64,000 nucleotides of DNA, taken from the NCBI RefSeq assembly GCF_900128925.1, contig NZ_FQUJ01000007.1, forward strand, positions 153,984 through 217,983, in the 5' to 3' direction. Below the pieces are notes generated by a model. That model saw only the letters and a list, made by a program, of their open reading frames with translations. It was not told the DNA's origin and ran no database searches. The stretch comes from Modicisalibacter ilicicola DSM 19980 (lineage in GTDB: Bacteria; Pseudomonadota; Gammaproteobacteria; Pseudomonadales; Halomonadaceae). A program made the position numbers and the translations under genes. Positions within the stretch are counted from its first letter, which is position 1. Each line of letters opens with the position of its first letter. Below are positions 45,201 to 57,079 of this stretch, piece by piece.

Positions 45201-45962
45201 TCAGATCCGCAATGCACCATCGCACTCCAGCACGCGACCGCTGAAGTAGTCGTTTTCGAAGATGAAGCGCACGCTGTCGGCGATGTTCTCGGGTAGCCCC
45301 AGTCTGCCGAGCGGTATTCCCCTGGTGATCTTCTCGAGTATTTCGGGGCGCATCGAGGCGGTCATCTCCGTCTCGATGAAGCCGGGAGCCACGGCCCCGA
45401 CCCGAATCCCGTGCCGCGCCAGTTCCTTGGCCCAGGTCACCGTCAAGGCCGCCACGCCTGCCTTGGCCGCGGCATAATTGCTCTGGCCCATGTTGCCTGC
45501 CCGGGAAATGCTCGAGATATTGACGATCACGCCCTGACGGTCCGCCTCGATCATCTGGCGTGCCGCCTCGCGAGCGCACAGAAAGACCCCGGTCAGATTG
45601 ACATCGATGACCTGCTGCCACTGTTGCAGGGACATGGTCGACACGACGTCACCCTCCTTGGCCTTGACCAGCAAGCCGTCTCGAGTGATTCCTGCATTGT
45701 TGACCAGACCGCTGACCGGGCCGAGCTTGGCACGAATCTCCTCGAACACCTCGGCCACCGACGACTCCTCGGCCACGTTGGCAACGAAGGCATGCGCCTC
45801 GACCCGGGAGTCGGCCAGTACATTGACCGCCTCATCCAGCCTTTCACCGTCCATGTCGATCAGCGCAATGCGTGCGCCCTTTTCGCCCAGCATCCGTGCC
45901 ATGGCCAGGCCCAGACCCTGCGCGCCACCAGTAATGGCGATTACTGCGCCTTTGATGTGCAT
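45201..45962 (-). CDS. FabG-like short-chain dehydrogenase/reductase
   Basis: A 253-residue NAD(P)-dependent oxidoreductase. Rossmann motif ITGGAQGLGLAMA, NNAG in LVNNAGITRDG, catalytic Ser, Tyr and Lys in SNYAAAKAG and the C-terminal YFSGRVLECDGAL are seen. It most resembles 3-oxoacyl-ACP or acetoacetyl-CoA reductases. Candidate roles include fatty-acid or polyhydroxyalkanoate metabolism. The gene stands alone and convergent with the ComEA-like gene. Confidence 0.85.
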   Translation of the reverse strand: MHIKGAVIAITGGAQGLGLAMARMLGEKGARIALIDMDGERLDEAVNVLADSRVEAHAFVANVAEESSVAEVFEEIRAKLGPVSGLVNNAGITRDGLLVKAKEGDVVSTMSLQQWQQVIDVNLTGVFLCAREAARQMIEADRQGVIVNISSISRAGNMGQSNYAAAKAGVAALTVTWAKELARHGIRVGAVAPGFIETEMTASMRPEILEKITRGIPLGRLGLPENIADSVRFIFENDYFSGRVLECDGALRI

Positions 45963-46126
45963 TCTCTATCTCCTTCAGTCCAAACCTGTTTTGTGCGCCG
46001 CAGCATAACGAACATAGCACGCCCTTTCCAATTCGGCCATCTCCGGACCCCTCCTTCGGCGAGGCGGGGCTTGCAATCCGGCGATGCGCCACCATCCTCC
46101 AAGGAGTACCGTAATTCGGAGCCGCC

Positions 46127-46639
46127 ATGCCGATTCTTCTCATCTTTACGTTGTTCGCACTGCTCGACTTCGTGGTGCTGTTTTCCGTCGGCGCGAAAAT
46201 CGGCCTGCTGGCCACCCTCGCGCTGATACTGAGTACCGGTTTCATCGGCCTGTACCTGGTTCGCCGCGAGGGGGTTGCCACCCTGCAGCGTGCCCAGCAG
46301 CGCCTGGCCCAGGGGGAGATCCCCTCCGACGAGCTGATGACCGGTGCGGCCTTGATCTTCGGAGGCGCCCTGCTGATGGCACCGGGATTCATATCCGACG
46401 CCCTGGGGTTCATGTGCCTGCTCCCGACCTCCAGACGCGTACTGGGAAGCCTGCTGTCGCGCTTGCCCTTCAAGATCCGCGGCTACACCACGACCGGCCG
46501 CTATCAGCCAGGAGCCGATGGCTGGGATCACCATGCCAAGAGTAACGGAGCCTCCGAGGATCAAAGCACCGATAAAGGCTCAAAAAGTGATACTCCCCTC
46601 GAGGGTGACTTCATCTCCAAAGACGAACCGCGACACTGA
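46127..46639 (+). CDS. fxsA: FxsA-family membrane protein
   Basis: A 170-residue protein with three or four membrane helices (PILLIFTLFALLDFVVLFSVG, LALILSTGFIGLYLVRREG, ALLMAPGFISDALGF) and a hydrophilic tail. It matches FxsA, which in E. coli suppresses F exclusion of phage T7; its cellular role is unclear. It lies directly upstream of groESL, a conserved neighbourhood. The C-terminal part is Ser/Asp/Lys-rich and poorly conserved. Confidence 0.9.
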   Translation: MPILLIFTLFALLDFVVLFSVGAKIGLLATLALILSTGFIGLYLVRREGVATLQRAQQRLAQGEIPSDELMTGAALIFGGALLMAPGFISDALGFMCLLPTSRRVLGSLLSRLPFKIRGYTTTGRYQPGADGWDHHAKSNGASEDQSTDKGSKSDTPLEGDFISKDEPRH

Positions 46640-46658
46640 AATTTTTTCATCATGGCCC

Positions 46659-46686
46659 CTTGAAAGGGTTCGTGGTGGCCCCATCA
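46659..46686 (+). promoter_or_regulatory. Sigma-32 (RpoH) heat-shock promoter of groESL
   Basis: CTTGAAA (46659-46665), a 13-bp spacer and CCCCATCA (46679-46686) match the RpoH consensus CTTGAAA-N11-16-CCCCATnT almost perfectly. It is 140 bp upstream of groES. A similarly placed sigma-70 pair was not found. Confidence 0.9.
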
Positions 46687-46825
46687 AGGGACAGTAACGA
46701 AATTCGACCGGCCAGTGCTTCGACTGGAAGGTCAACAACACCGGAAGGCATCGCCTTCCATCCCATGAGCCTTGCTCCTGGGATCATGTATTTCGAGTCA
46801 TGTAACCATCAGGAGAACGTGAGCA

Positions 46826-47119
46826 ATGAATATCCGTCCCTTGCACGATCGCGTCGTGGTCCGCCGCGTCGAAGAAGAGCAGAAAACCGCTGGCGGCATC
46901 GTGCTTCCGGGCAATGCCCAGGAAAAACCGACTCGTGGTGAAATTCTCGCCGTCGGTAATGGCCGGATTCTCGATAACGGCGAAGTGCGTCCCCTGGACG
47001 TCAAGGTCGGCGATACCGTCATTTTCAAGGAGGGCTTTGGCGTCGAGAAGCAGAAAATCGACGGCGAAGAGGTTTTGATCATGAGCGAGACCGATATTCT
47101 CGCGGTAGTGGAAGGCTGA
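46826..47119 (+). CDS. groS: Co-chaperonin GroES
   Basis: A 97-residue lid protein of the GroEL folding chamber. [29 protein letters not shown] contains the start and the mobile loop that binds GroEL, and YGVE-like [16 protein letters not shown] is typical of the second half. AGGAGAACGTGAGCA precedes the ATG. A 69-bp gap separates it from groL, the standard operon layout. Confidence 0.98.
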   Translation: MNIRPLHDRVVVRRVEEEQKTAGGIVLPGNAQEKPTRGEILAVGNGRILDNGEVRPLDVKVGDTVIFKEGFGVEKQKIDGEEVLIMSETDILAVVEG

Positions 47120-48823
<1,704 letters not shown>

Positions 48824-48859
48824 GCCCAGCCCCTTCTTCTCAGGTTCGACCTGACACAG

Positions 48860-48892
48860 AGCCCCGCTGATCCAATCAGCGGGGCTTTTTTT
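48860..48892 (+). terminator. groESL Rho-independent terminator
   Basis: A 12-bp perfect stem (AGCCCCGCTGAT and complement) with a 3-base loop, followed by seven T residues, 37 bp after the groL stop. Confidence 0.95.
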
Positions 48893-48962
48893 AGGTTCTT
48901 ATCATGTTGCCGTGAATGGCTGGGGGACGCATGGGCCCGATTGATCAGGCGATGGGCCAACC

Positions 48963-49052
48963 TCTCGCTCGCTGAAGCGAGCTCCTACAGGTAATTGATA
49001 TTACGGGGTTTTGTAGGAGACCGATTTATCGGACGAACGCCGCGTAGCGGCG
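48963..49052. repeat. REP doublet (REPIN/BIME-like)
   Basis: CTCCTACA at 48982-48989 and TGTAGGAG at 49012-49019 face each other, each flanked outward by a hairpin (CTCGCT/AGCGAG at 48965-48981, CCGAT/ATCGG at 49021-49032). Read outward, each unit is GTAG plus a hairpin, the REP form known from Pseudomonas. A further hairpin CGCCGC/GCGGCG follows at 49038-49052. The gap 48893-49175 otherwise holds no gene. Confidence 0.85.
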
Positions 49053-49175
49053 CAGGCTCGACTCAGGCGCCTGACGGCGTCACGCTAATCCTCGAAGAAC
49101 CTTTTTATGTAGATCGGCTGTGCTCGCGTACACTGATGCCCTTGAATCACTGCCCACCAAGGCCAGCCCTGCACC

Positions 49176-49919
49176 ATGCTCAGCAACGTTCGAATCGTCC
49201 TCGTTCAGACCTATCACCCCGGCAACATCGGTGCCAGCGCCCGGGCCATGAAAACCATGGGCCTGGAGCATCTGTACCTGGTCAATCCACGCCGCTTTCC
49301 CGACGAGGAAGCCTCGCGGCTCGCCGCCGGAGCCGAAGACGTCATCGCCAATGCCACGCTCGCGGACACCCTGGACGACGCGATCGCCGACTGTGTTCAG
49401 GTCGTGGGCGCCAGCGCCCGGCTGCGCAACCTGCCGCTGCCGCATTTCGATGAACCCGACGGCATGGCCCAGACGGTCATCGCCAACGCCTGCCAGGGCC
49501 CCGTGGCTCTGGTCTTCGGTCGCGAGCGCTTCGGCCTGACCAACGACGAGATTCGCCACTGCACCCATCAGGTCAGCATTCCGGCCAATCCCGACTACGG
49601 CATCCTGAATATTTCCCAGGCAGTGCAGGTTCTCTGCTACGAACTGTTCCGTGCTCATCGCCGCGCTCTGGCCAGCCCTCGCCAGCCCGCTACCCGGCAG
49701 GCGTCATTGCCCGACCAGCAGCAACTGGCGCATTTCCACGACCACCTGCACCGCGTCATGACGGACATCGGCTTTCTTACCCAGCCCCATGCCCGCACCG
49801 AGGAGCATCTGCGGGCCCTGTTCGCCCGGGCGCAGCCAAGCCGCAAGGAGCTTGCCATCCTGCGTGGGTTCCTGAGCGCCATCGAGAAAGACCGGGAAGC
49901 GCGCCCTCCCCGAGCATAA
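49176..49919 (+). CDS. trmJ: tRNA (cytidine/uridine-2'-O-)-methyltransferase TrmJ
   Basis: A 247-residue SPOUT methyltransferase that 2'-O-methylates position 32 of tRNA with SAM. HPGNIGASARAMKTMGLEHLYLVNP (motif 1), LVFGRERFGLTNDEIRHC (motif 2) and IPANPDYGILNISQAVQVLCYEL (motif 3) form the trefoil knot active site. It usually lies near iscR/suhB; here it stands between the REP doublet and convergent rpsA. The C-terminal extension (about 165-247) is the TrmJ tRNA-binding domain. Confidence 0.93.
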   Translation: MLSNVRIVLVQTYHPGNIGASARAMKTMGLEHLYLVNPRRFPDEEASRLAAGAEDVIANATLADTLDDAIADCVQVVGASARLRNLPLPHFDEPDGMAQTVIANACQGPVALVFGRERFGLTNDEIRHCTHQVSIPANPDYGILNISQAVQVLCYELFRAHRRALASPRQPATRQASLPDQQQLAHFHDHLHRVMTDIGFLTQPHARTEEHLRALFARAQPSRKELAILRGFLSAIEKDREARPPRA

Positions 49920-49922
49920 AAA

Positions 49923-49953
49923 ACGCGGCCTCCTATCAAGTAGGAGGCCGCGT
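49923..49953 (-). terminator. Terminator of rpsA (and trmJ)
   Basis: A perfect 13-bp stem ACGCGGCCTCCTA with a 5-base loop. On the minus strand it is followed by six T residues, so it primarily ends rpsA; on the plus strand it may also stop trmJ. Confidence 0.88.
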
Positions 49954-49962
49954 CGATACCTA

Positions 49963-49986
49963 TCTATTTCTCTATTTCTCTATTTC
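49963..49986. repeat. Three tandem 8-bp repeats downstream of rpsA
   Basis: TCTATTTC occurs three times back to back in the rpsA trailer between its stop codon and terminator hairpin. A partial copy precedes it. Confidence 0.92.
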
Positions 49987-50026
49987 TACACCAGTGTACT
50001 GCGTAGAAACATGAGGACCGAAAGGA

Positions 50027-51703
50027 TCAGTCCTGACCCATCTGCTGCTTGATCAGGTCGCCGATGGTGGTCGGGCCACCGCTCTCGACTTCCTGCTCCC
50101 GCAGCTTGCTCATGTTGCGACGGGTATCGGCCTGGTCCTTCGCCTTGATCGACAGGGTAATCGCCCGGTTCTTACGATCGACGCCGATGATGCGGGCTTC
50201 GACGCTGTCGCCTTCGCTCAGCACGTTGCGCGCATCCTCGACACGGTCGGCGCTGATCTCGGAAGCCTTGAGCACGCCGATCACGTCGGTGGCCAGCTCC
50301 ACATGCGCTTCCTTGGCATCGATCTCGACGACGCGGCCGGTGACGATGGAGCCCTTGTCGTTGACTGCCAGGAATTCGGAGACCGGGTCACTCTCGAGCT
50401 GCTTGATGCCCAGCGAGATGCGCTCGCGCTCGGGATCGATGGAGAGAATGACGGCTTCCGCCTCGTCGCCCTTCTTGAACTGTCGCACCGCTTCCTCGCC
50501 GGTCTCGGACCAGGAGATGTCGGAGAGGTGAACCAGACCGTCGATGCCGCCTTCCAGGCCGATGAAGATACCGAAATCGGTGATCGACTTGATGGTGCCG
50601 GAGACGCGATCGCCCTTGTTGTAGCGCGCGTTGAAGTCTTCCCAAGGGTTGGTGGTGCACTGCTTGATGCCCAGGGAGATACGACGACGCTCCTCGTCGA
50701 TGTCCAGCACCATGACCTCGACCTCGTCACCCACCTGGACGACCTTGGAGGGGTGGATGTTCTTGTTGGTCCAGTCCATTTCGGAGACGTGAACCAGACC
50801 CTCGACACCCTCTTCCAGCTCGGCGAAGCAGCCATAGTCGGTGAGGTTGGTGACCCGGGCGTTGACCTTCATGCCTTCCGGGTAGCGATCCTTGATGTTG
50901 ACCCAGGGATCTTCGCCCAGCTGCTTCAGGCCCAGGGAGACACGATTGCGCTCGCGGTCGAACTTGAGCACCTTGACATTGATCTCGTCGCCCACGCCGA
51001 CGATCTCGCTCGGATGCTTGATGCGCTTCCAGGCCATGTCGGTGATGTGCAGCAGGCCATCGACACCGCCCAGATCGACGAAGGCGCCGTAATCGGTGAG
51101 GTTCTTGACGATGCCGTTGATCTGCTGGCCTTCCTGCAGGGTCGCCAGCAGCGCTTCACGCTCGGCGCTGTTCTCGGCTTCGAGCACGGCACGGCGGGAA
51201 ACCACCACGTTGTTGCGCTTGGGATCGAGCTTGATGACCTTGAAGTCCAGCTCCTTGTTTTCCAGGTGCGTGGTGTCGCGCACCGGGCGTACATCCACGA
51301 GGGAGCCTGGCAGGAAGGCGCGGATGGAGGCGACATCGACGGTGAAGCCGCCCTTCACCTTGCCATTGATCACGCCCTTGACGATCTCGTCCTTCTCGAA
51401 AGCCGCTTCCAGTTCCTTCCACGCTTCGGCGCGCTTGGCCTTTTCGCGGGACAGGCGTGTCTCGCCGAATCCGTCTTCGACGGCTTCCAGCGCGACCTTG
51501 ACCTCGTCGCCGACCCCGATGGTCAGCTCGCCGTTGTCGTCCTTGAACTGGGCAGCGGGAATCTGCCCTTCGGACTTCAGGCCGGCGTTGACGGTAATCC
51601 AGTCATTCTCGATGTCCACCACGGTCGCCATGACGATGGCACCGGGTTCCATGTTGATGTCCTGGAGAGATTGTTCAAACAGTTCAGCAAAGCTTTCGCT
51701 CAT
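50027..51703 (-). CDS. rpsA: 30S ribosomal protein S1
   Basis: A 558-residue protein with six S1 RNA-binding domains (repeats such as [28 protein letters not shown]). It delivers mRNA to the 30S subunit. Length fits E. coli S1 (557). Start ATG at 51703 ([12 protein letters not shown]) matches the family; an ATG two codons upstream gives ML as an extra. It lies downstream of cmk on the minus strand (187-bp gap), the standard order, but the usual next gene ihfB is missing here. Confidence 0.98.
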   Translation of the reverse strand: MSESFAELFEQSLQDINMEPGAIVMATVVDIENDWITVNAGLKSEGQIPAAQFKDDNGELTIGVGDEVKVALEAVEDGFGETRLSREKAKRAEAWKELEAAFEKDEIVKGVINGKVKGGFTVDVASIRAFLPGSLVDVRPVRDTTHLENKELDFKVIKLDPKRNNVVVSRRAVLEAENSAEREALLATLQEGQQINGIVKNLTDYGAFVDLGGVDGLLHITDMAWKRIKHPSEIVGVGDEINVKVLKFDRERNRVSLGLKQLGEDPWVNIKDRYPEGMKVNARVTNLTDYGCFAELEEGVEGLVHVSEMDWTNKNIHPSKVVQVGDEVEVMVLDIDEERRRISLGIKQCTTNPWEDFNARYNKGDRVSGTIKSITDFGIFIGLEGGIDGLVHLSDISWSETGEEAVRQFKKGDEAEAVILSIDPERERISLGIKQLESDPVSEFLAVNDKGSIVTGRVVEIDAKEAHVELATDVIGVLKASEISADRVEDARNVLSEGDSVEARIIGVDRKNRAITLSIKAKDQADTRRNMSKLREQEVESGGPTTIGDLIKQQMGQD

Positions 51704-51890
51704 GAGCATCCTACGTGATCAACGTTAATGGCGGTTGTCGCCTTCTCCGCGTCACCAGCAAACGCGGGCCTAATCTACAAGTTCCCCGGGGATGTTGCCG
51801 CTGGTTGGACCCGACCCGGCTTACCACAAGAAATGCCGACTCGCATCATGACATCGTTCCGGGGCCCGGAGGTGTCGTTCGACCTGGTCG

Positions 51891-52586
51891 TCAAACTGAC
51901 GGTTCAAATCCTAGATCGGCCAAGAGCCTCTGGATGCGATCCACCACGTCCGGTATCGACAACTCGGTGGTATCCAACTCGATGGCATCAACTGCCGGCT
52001 TGAGTGGCGCTACCGCACGCTGCATGTCGCGTGCATCCCGAGCCTGTATCTCCTTTAAAAGACTCGATAGACTAGCATCCGTGCCGCTCTCCTGCAACTG
52101 CAGAAGCCGGCGTCGCGCCCGCTCCTCGGCCGAGGCGGTCAGGAAGATCTTCAGCGTCGCCCGGGGGAAGACCACCGTCCCCATATCGCGCCCGTCGGCA
52201 ACCAGCCCCGGTGCTTTCCGGAAGTCCCTTTGCCGGGCCAGCAGGGCACTGCGCACCTCGGGCAGGGCCGCGACCCGGGAGGCGCGCTCGCCGGCCTCCT
52301 CGGTGCGAATCGCCAGGCTGACGTCCTCCCCCTCGAGGATCACCCGGGCATCGCCGTCCTCGGCGAGAAAGGCGACGTCCAGGGTCTCGGCGAGCCTCGC
52401 CAGCCCCGGCTCGTCGTCGAGGGCCGTGTCGTGCTTGACCGCCGCCTGGGCAGTCAGGCGATAGAGCGCACCGGAATCGAGCAGGTGCCAGCCCAGTCGC
52501 GCCGCGATCAGACGGCTCACGGTGCCTTTTCCGGCGCCACCGGGGCCGTCGATGGCGAGCACCGGTACCTGATCCTGGGAACCCAT
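51891..52586 (-). CDS. cmk: Cytidylate kinase
   Basis: A 231-residue kinase phosphorylating CMP/dCMP. The P-loop [23 protein letters not shown] and the [13 protein letters not shown] motif identify it. The ATG at 52586 overlaps the preceding aroA stop (TGATG), so it is coupled to the tyrA-aroA fusion gene. The C-terminal tail lacks extra domains. Standard neighbour of aroA and rpsA. Confidence 0.97.
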   Translation of the reverse strand: MGSQDQVPVLAIDGPGGAGKGTVSRLIAARLGWHLLDSGALYRLTAQAAVKHDTALDDEPGLARLAETLDVAFLAEDGDARVILEGEDVSLAIRTEEAGERASRVAALPEVRSALLARQRDFRKAPGLVADGRDMGTVVFPRATLKIFLTASAEERARRRLLQLQESGTDASLSSLLKEIQARDARDMQRAVAPLKPAVDAIELDTTELSIPDVVDRIQRLLADLGFEPSV

Positions 52587-54850
52587 CACCCCTCCTCGTC
52601 CAGCTGGAGCCCGACACGGCGCGCCAGATCGACGAACCCGGGAAAGGAGGTGGCGACGTTGGCGCAATCGTCGATGACGATCTCGTCGCCGGCGCGCAGG
52701 CCGGCGATGGTGAACGCCATGGCAATGCGGTGATCGCCCAGGCTGTCGATCTGCCCGCCGCCATAGCTGGGGCCGTCTTCGTCTTGCCCACCGCCACGAC
52801 CGACGATGTCGATGCCATCCTCGTAGAGCGTGGCCTCGACGCCGAGCGCTTGCAGGCCATCCGCCATGGCCTGGAGACGATCGGACTCCTTGACCCGCAA
52901 CTCCTCGGCTCCTCGCAGGCGGGTCGTGCCGGCGGCATTGGCGGCGGCGATGAACAGTGCCGGGAACTCATCGATGGCCAGGGGCACCTGCTCCGCAGGA
53001 ATGTCGATTCCCTGGAGGGGGACGTAACGGATGCGAATGTTGGCCACCGGTTCGCCACCCACTTCATGCTCATCGAGCAGCTCGAGATCGGCCCCCATCG
53101 CCTTGAGAATATTGATCACCCCGATCCGCGTCGGGTTGACGCCGACATGCTCGAGGATGAGGTCCGAGCCCGGCGTGATCGCCGCCGCCACCAGGAAGAA
53201 GGTGGCCGACGAGATATCCGAGGGCACGTCGATGGGACCGGCGCTCAGGCGACCGCCACCTTCGAGCCAGGCCACATCGTCCTGGCGATGCACGGGATAG
53301 CCGAAGCCATTGAGCATGCGCTCGGTATGATCACGAGTCGGTGCCGGCTCGCGCACCCGGGTCTCGCCCTCGGCATACAGGCCGGCCAGCAGCAGACAGG
53401 ACTTGACCTGGGCGCTGGCCATGGGCATGTCATAGGCAATGCCCTCGAGTTGCTGCCCTCCCTTGATCCTCAGGGGAGGACGCTGGCCGTCGGCGGTCTC
53501 GATCACCGCGCCCATCAGACGCAGCGGATCGGCGACCCGCCCCATCGGACGCCGGGTCAGCGAGGCGTCGCCGGTCAGCTCGGTGTCGAAGGCTTGCCCG
53601 GCCAGCAATCCGGCGAAGAGGCGCATGGCCGTGCCGGCGTTGCCCACGTAGAGCGGCCCGGCGGGCTTCTGGAGGCCATGCATGCCGACGCCATGAATGG
53701 TGACGCGCCCCTGGTGCGGCCCTTCGATGGCAACGCCCATCTCGCGAAAGGCCTGGAGCGTCGCCAGGCTGTCCTCGCCTTCGAGAAAGCCTTGCACCTG
53801 GGTGACCCCTTCGGCCAGGGCACCGAGCATGATCGCGCGGTGGGAGATCGACTTGTCTCCGGGGACGCGGATCGAGCCGCTGACGCTGCCGCCCGGGCTC
53901 ACCCGATAGCGGACGTTACGTGGTTCCATCGTCTGGTATCTCGTCTTGTTCAATAGCGTGTCGAAATAGTGTCGGGCATGGCTGGCCCGATCAAGGGTTG
54001 CCAGCAGGGCATCCTGGTCGTCTGCCGCGATCGCCGCTCTCAGGCCGGCGATACCGTTCTCGAAGTCGTCCAGCGCATTCAGTAGTGCAGTGCGGTTGGC
54101 GGTGAAGATATCGCGCCACATCACCGGATCGCTGCCGGCGATGCGGGTGAAATCCCGAAAGCCGCCGGCGGCGTAACGGAATATCTCCAGTCGCTCGTCC
54201 TGGCGCGCCAGGGTGTCGACCAGCGAGAACGCCAGCAGATGCGGCAGGTGGCTGGTGCGCGCCAGCACCTCGTCGTGACGCTCGATCGTCATCTCCAGCA
54301 CCTCGGCGCCGCAGGCGATCCACATGGCGCGCACACGCATCAGGGCAACCGGATCGGTATCGGCCTCGGGCGTCAGGATCACCTTGTGCCGGCGATAGAG
54401 GGAAGCATCGGAGGCGGCCACGCCGCTCTTCTCGGAACCGGCGATCGGGTGCCCCAGCACCATGGTCGGGGGCAGCCCGCCGAACACGCGCCGGGCCGCG
54501 TCACGAATGGCCTGTTTGGTGCTGCCCACGTCGGTCACCACCTGGTCATCGAGCAAGGGCGCCAGCGCGTGAAGCACGCCTTCCATGGCCAGCACCGGCA
54601 CGGCCAGCACGATCAGCGAACTGCGCGGCACGAGGGCGGCAAGGCTCGTGCCCCCGTCGTCGATCACGCCCATCTCGAGCCCCCGGGCGATCTCGATGGC
54701 GTCCCGGTCGCATGCAACGATCTCGCCCTCGAAGCCTGCCGCCCTGAGTGCTCGGGCCAGGGAACCGCCGATCATGCCGAGCCCGACGATCAGCACCCGG
54801 GGCTCGGCAAGACCACTGGTATCCTGCGGGTCGGGTTGCATCGACGCCAT
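52586..54850 (-). CDS. Fused prephenate dehydrogenase / 3-phosphoshikimate 1-carboxyvinyltransferase
   Basis: A 754-residue bifunctional protein. The N-terminal ~300 residues form a TyrA-type prephenate dehydrogenase with Rossmann motif [15 protein letters not shown] and [11 protein letters not shown]. The C-terminal ~440 residues form EPSP synthase (AroA): [39 protein letters not shown]. It therefore combines a step before chorismate and the tyrosine-branch step. This fusion is known in some gammaproteobacteria such as Pseudomonas relatives. The ATG at 54850 directly follows the pheA stop (TAGGATG). Confidence 0.95.
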   Translation of the reverse strand: MASMQPDPQDTSGLAEPRVLIVGLGMIGGSLARALRAAGFEGEIVACDRDAIEIARGLEMGVIDDGGTSLAALVPRSSLIVLAVPVLAMEGVLHALAPLLDDQVVTDVGSTKQAIRDAARRVFGGLPPTMVLGHPIAGSEKSGVAASDASLYRRHKVILTPEADTDPVALMRVRAMWIACGAEVLEMTIERHDEVLARTSHLPHLLAFSLVDTLARQDERLEIFRYAAGGFRDFTRIAGSDPVMWRDIFTANRTALLNALDDFENGIAGLRAAIAADDQDALLATLDRASHARHYFDTLLNKTRYQTMEPRNVRYRVSPGGSVSGSIRVPGDKSISHRAIMLGALAEGVTQVQGFLEGEDSLATLQAFREMGVAIEGPHQGRVTIHGVGMHGLQKPAGPLYVGNAGTAMRLFAGLLAGQAFDTELTGDASLTRRPMGRVADPLRLMGAVIETADGQRPPLRIKGGQQLEGIAYDMPMASAQVKSCLLLAGLYAEGETRVREPAPTRDHTERMLNGFGYPVHRQDDVAWLEGGGRLSAGPIDVPSDISSATFFLVAAAITPGSDLILEHVGVNPTRIGVINILKAMGADLELLDEHEVGGEPVANIRIRYVPLQGIDIPAEQVPLAIDEFPALFIAAANAAGTTRLRGAEELRVKESDRLQAMADGLQALGVEATLYEDGIDIVGRGGGQDEDGPSYGGGQIDSLGDHRIAMAFTIAGLRAGDEIVIDDCANVATSFPGFVDLARRVGLQLDEEG

Positions 54851-54851
54851 C

Positions 54852-55943
54852 CTAGAGCACACCCTGGGGATAGGATCCCAGCACCTTCACTTCCGCCGCC
54901 CGCAGGCGCACTTCCTCGAGTACCGCGGCGACCTCGGGCTGGTCGCGATGCCCCTTGAAGTCGATGAAGAACACGTAGTTCCACACACCGGAGCGCGACG
55001 GCCGCGTCTCGAGGCGGGTCAGGTCGATCTGGTGGCGATGGAACGGCTCGAGCAGGTCGTGCAAGGCGCCTGGCTGGTTGCGCATGGCCACCACCAGCGA
55101 GGTCTTGTCGTCGCCGGAGAGAGGCACGTCCTGGTTGCCGATGATCAAGAAGCGCGTCGAATTGTCCGGGCGGTCCTCCACCTTCTCGGCGATCCTCTCG
55201 AGACCATAGAGCTTGGCCGCCATGTCCCCGGCGATGGCCGCGCTGTGCCATTCGGTCTTGATCAGGCGTGCGGCCTCGGCATTGGACGACACCGGCACGC
55301 GTTCGGCGTGGGGATAGTGCGCGTCGAGCCATTTGCGGCACTGGGCGAAGGACTGGGGATGGGAGTAGATGCGCGAGATCTTGTCCTGGCGGGTGGTGCT
55401 GGACACCAGCAGATGATGGTGGATGCGCAGCACCACCTCGCCACAGATGCGGATCGAGGAATCCATGAAGGAGTCCAGGGTGTGATTGATCACTCCCTCG
55501 GTGGAGTTTTCCACCGGCACCACCCCATAGCTGACGGCCCCCGCCTCGACCTCACGGAACACCTCGTCGATCGCCGCCATAGGCAGGCTTCTGGCGCTGT
55601 CGCCGAAATGCTTGAGGGTAGCCTGCTGGGTGAAGGTACCCTCGGGCCCGAGGTAAGCGACCTTGACCGGCTGCTCCAGGGCGAGGCACGCGGACATGAT
55701 CTCGCGGAACAGCCGGGCCATCTCCTCGGCATCCAGCGGCCCCTTGTTGAGCGCCATGATGCGCCGCAGGACCTGGGCCTCCCGCTCCGGACGATAGAAC
55801 GTCGCGCCCGGGTCCGAGGCGCTCTTCACCTGCGCCACCTGCTGAGCGCAACTTGCCCGCTCGCTGATCAGGCGCAGGATATCGGTGTCGATCTGGTCGA
55901 TACGCTGGCGCAGCTCGTCGAGGTCGACCGGGGATTCATTCAT
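54852..55943 (-). CDS. pheA: Chorismate mutase / prephenate dehydratase (P-protein)
   Basis: A 363-residue bifunctional enzyme for phenylalanine synthesis. An AroQ-type mutase domain (LDELRQRIDQIDTDILRLISERA, first 90 residues) is fused to a prephenate dehydratase (LGPEGTFTQQATLKHFG; the TRF motif is seen in STRFLIIGNQDV) and an ACT regulatory domain (PGALHDLLEPFHRHQIDLTRLETRPS). Between serC (12 bp) and tyrA-aroA (1 bp), in the conserved block. Confidence 0.97.
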   Translation of the reverse strand: MNESPVDLDELRQRIDQIDTDILRLISERASCAQQVAQVKSASDPGATFYRPEREAQVLRRIMALNKGPLDAEEMARLFREIMSACLALEQPVKVAYLGPEGTFTQQATLKHFGDSARSLPMAAIDEVFREVEAGAVSYGVVPVENSTEGVINHTLDSFMDSSIRICGEVVLRIHHHLLVSSTTRQDKISRIYSHPQSFAQCRKWLDAHYPHAERVPVSSNAEAARLIKTEWHSAAIAGDMAAKLYGLERIAEKVEDRPDNSTRFLIIGNQDVPLSGDDKTSLVVAMRNQPGALHDLLEPFHRHQIDLTRLETRPSRSGVWNYVFFIDFKGHRDQPEVAAVLEEVRLRAAEVKVLGSYPQGVL

Positions 55944-55955
55944 GTGTTTTCCTCT

Positions 55956-57050
55956 CTAACCATGGCGCCGTTCAAAATCATCCATGAACCCCACCAGCGC
56001 CTCGACCGCCGCCTCGCTCACCGCATTGTAGAGGCTGGCGCGCATGCCGCCGACGCTGCGGTGCCCCTTGAGGTTGAGCAGGCCCGCCATTTCGGCCTCC
56101 TCGAGGAAGACCGCGTTGAGCCTCTCGTCGGCCAGCACGAAGGGCACGTTCATGCGCGAACGGTTGATCGGCGCGATGGGATTGGCGTAGAAGTCGCTGC
56201 CATCGATGGCGGCATACAGCCTGGCGGCCTTGCGCGCGTTGATGGCGTGCATCGCCTCGAGGCCGCCCACATCGTTCCTCAGCCAGTCGAACACCAGCCC
56301 TGCCAGGTACCAGGCATAGGTGGGCGGGGTGTTGTACATCGAGCCGTTCTCGGCCATGACCCGATAGTTGAACATGGTCGGCGTCTCGGGTCTTGCCCGA
56401 TCCAGCAGGTCGTCACGCACGATCACCAGCGCCAGCCCCGCCGGCCCGATGTTCTTCTGGGCCCCGGCGTAGATCACCCCGAACCGGGAGACATCCAGGG
56501 ACCCCGAGAGGATCGACGAGGACATGTCGCAGCACAGCGGCACGCTCTCTTTCGACGGGGTTTCGGGGATGTAGTCGAAGGCCAGGCCACCGATGGTCTC
56601 GTTGTCGGTGTAGTGCAGGTAGGCGGCATCGTCGGAGAGGCGTATATCCTCGGGCCGGGGAACTGCCGTCAGGCCATTCTCCTCGCTCGAGGCGGCGACG
56701 TGGGCCCCGGCCAGATGCCGGGCCTCGGCAATGGCCTTCTTGCCCCAGATGCCGGTGTACAGGTAATTGGGCGTACCGCCCCGGCCCAGCAGGTTGAAGG
56801 GCAACATGGCGAACTGGGTCGAGGCCCCGCCCTGCAGGAACAGCACCCGGTAGTCGTCCGGCACTTGCAGCAAGGCACGCAGGTCTGCCTCGGCGGTTTC
56901 GGCGATGGCCATGAACTCGGGACTGCGATGGCTCATCTCCATCACCGAGAGCCCCCGCCCCTGGTAGTCGAGCAGTTCGCTCCGGGCTCGTTCCAGCACC
57001 GGGGTGGGCAGCGCGGCGGGACCGGCGCAGAAATTGTGGTGTCGTGTCAT
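55956..57050 (-). CDS. serC: Phosphoserine aminotransferase
   Basis: A 364-residue PLP enzyme of serine and pyridoxine synthesis. NFCAGPAALPTPVLERA at the start, VMEMSHRSPEF, and the PLP lysine in GVIYAGAQKNIGPAGLALVIV are diagnostic. It lies 29 bp downstream of gyrA in the conserved gyrA-serC-pheA order. Length is typical (E. coli SerC 362). Confidence 0.97.
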   Translation of the reverse strand: MTRHHNFCAGPAALPTPVLERARSELLDYQGRGLSVMEMSHRSPEFMAIAETAEADLRALLQVPDDYRVLFLQGGASTQFAMLPFNLLGRGGTPNYLYTGIWGKKAIAEARHLAGAHVAASSEENGLTAVPRPEDIRLSDDAAYLHYTDNETIGGLAFDYIPETPSKESVPLCCDMSSSILSGSLDVSRFGVIYAGAQKNIGPAGLALVIVRDDLLDRARPETPTMFNYRVMAENGSMYNTPPTYAWYLAGLVFDWLRNDVGGLEAMHAINARKAARLYAAIDGSDFYANPIAPINRSRMNVPFVLADERLNAVFLEEAEMAGLLNLKGHRSVGGMRASLYNAVSEAAVEALVGFMDDFERRHG

Positions 57051-57079
57051 CGGCGTGGTGTTCCGTCTCAGCTCAAGCC

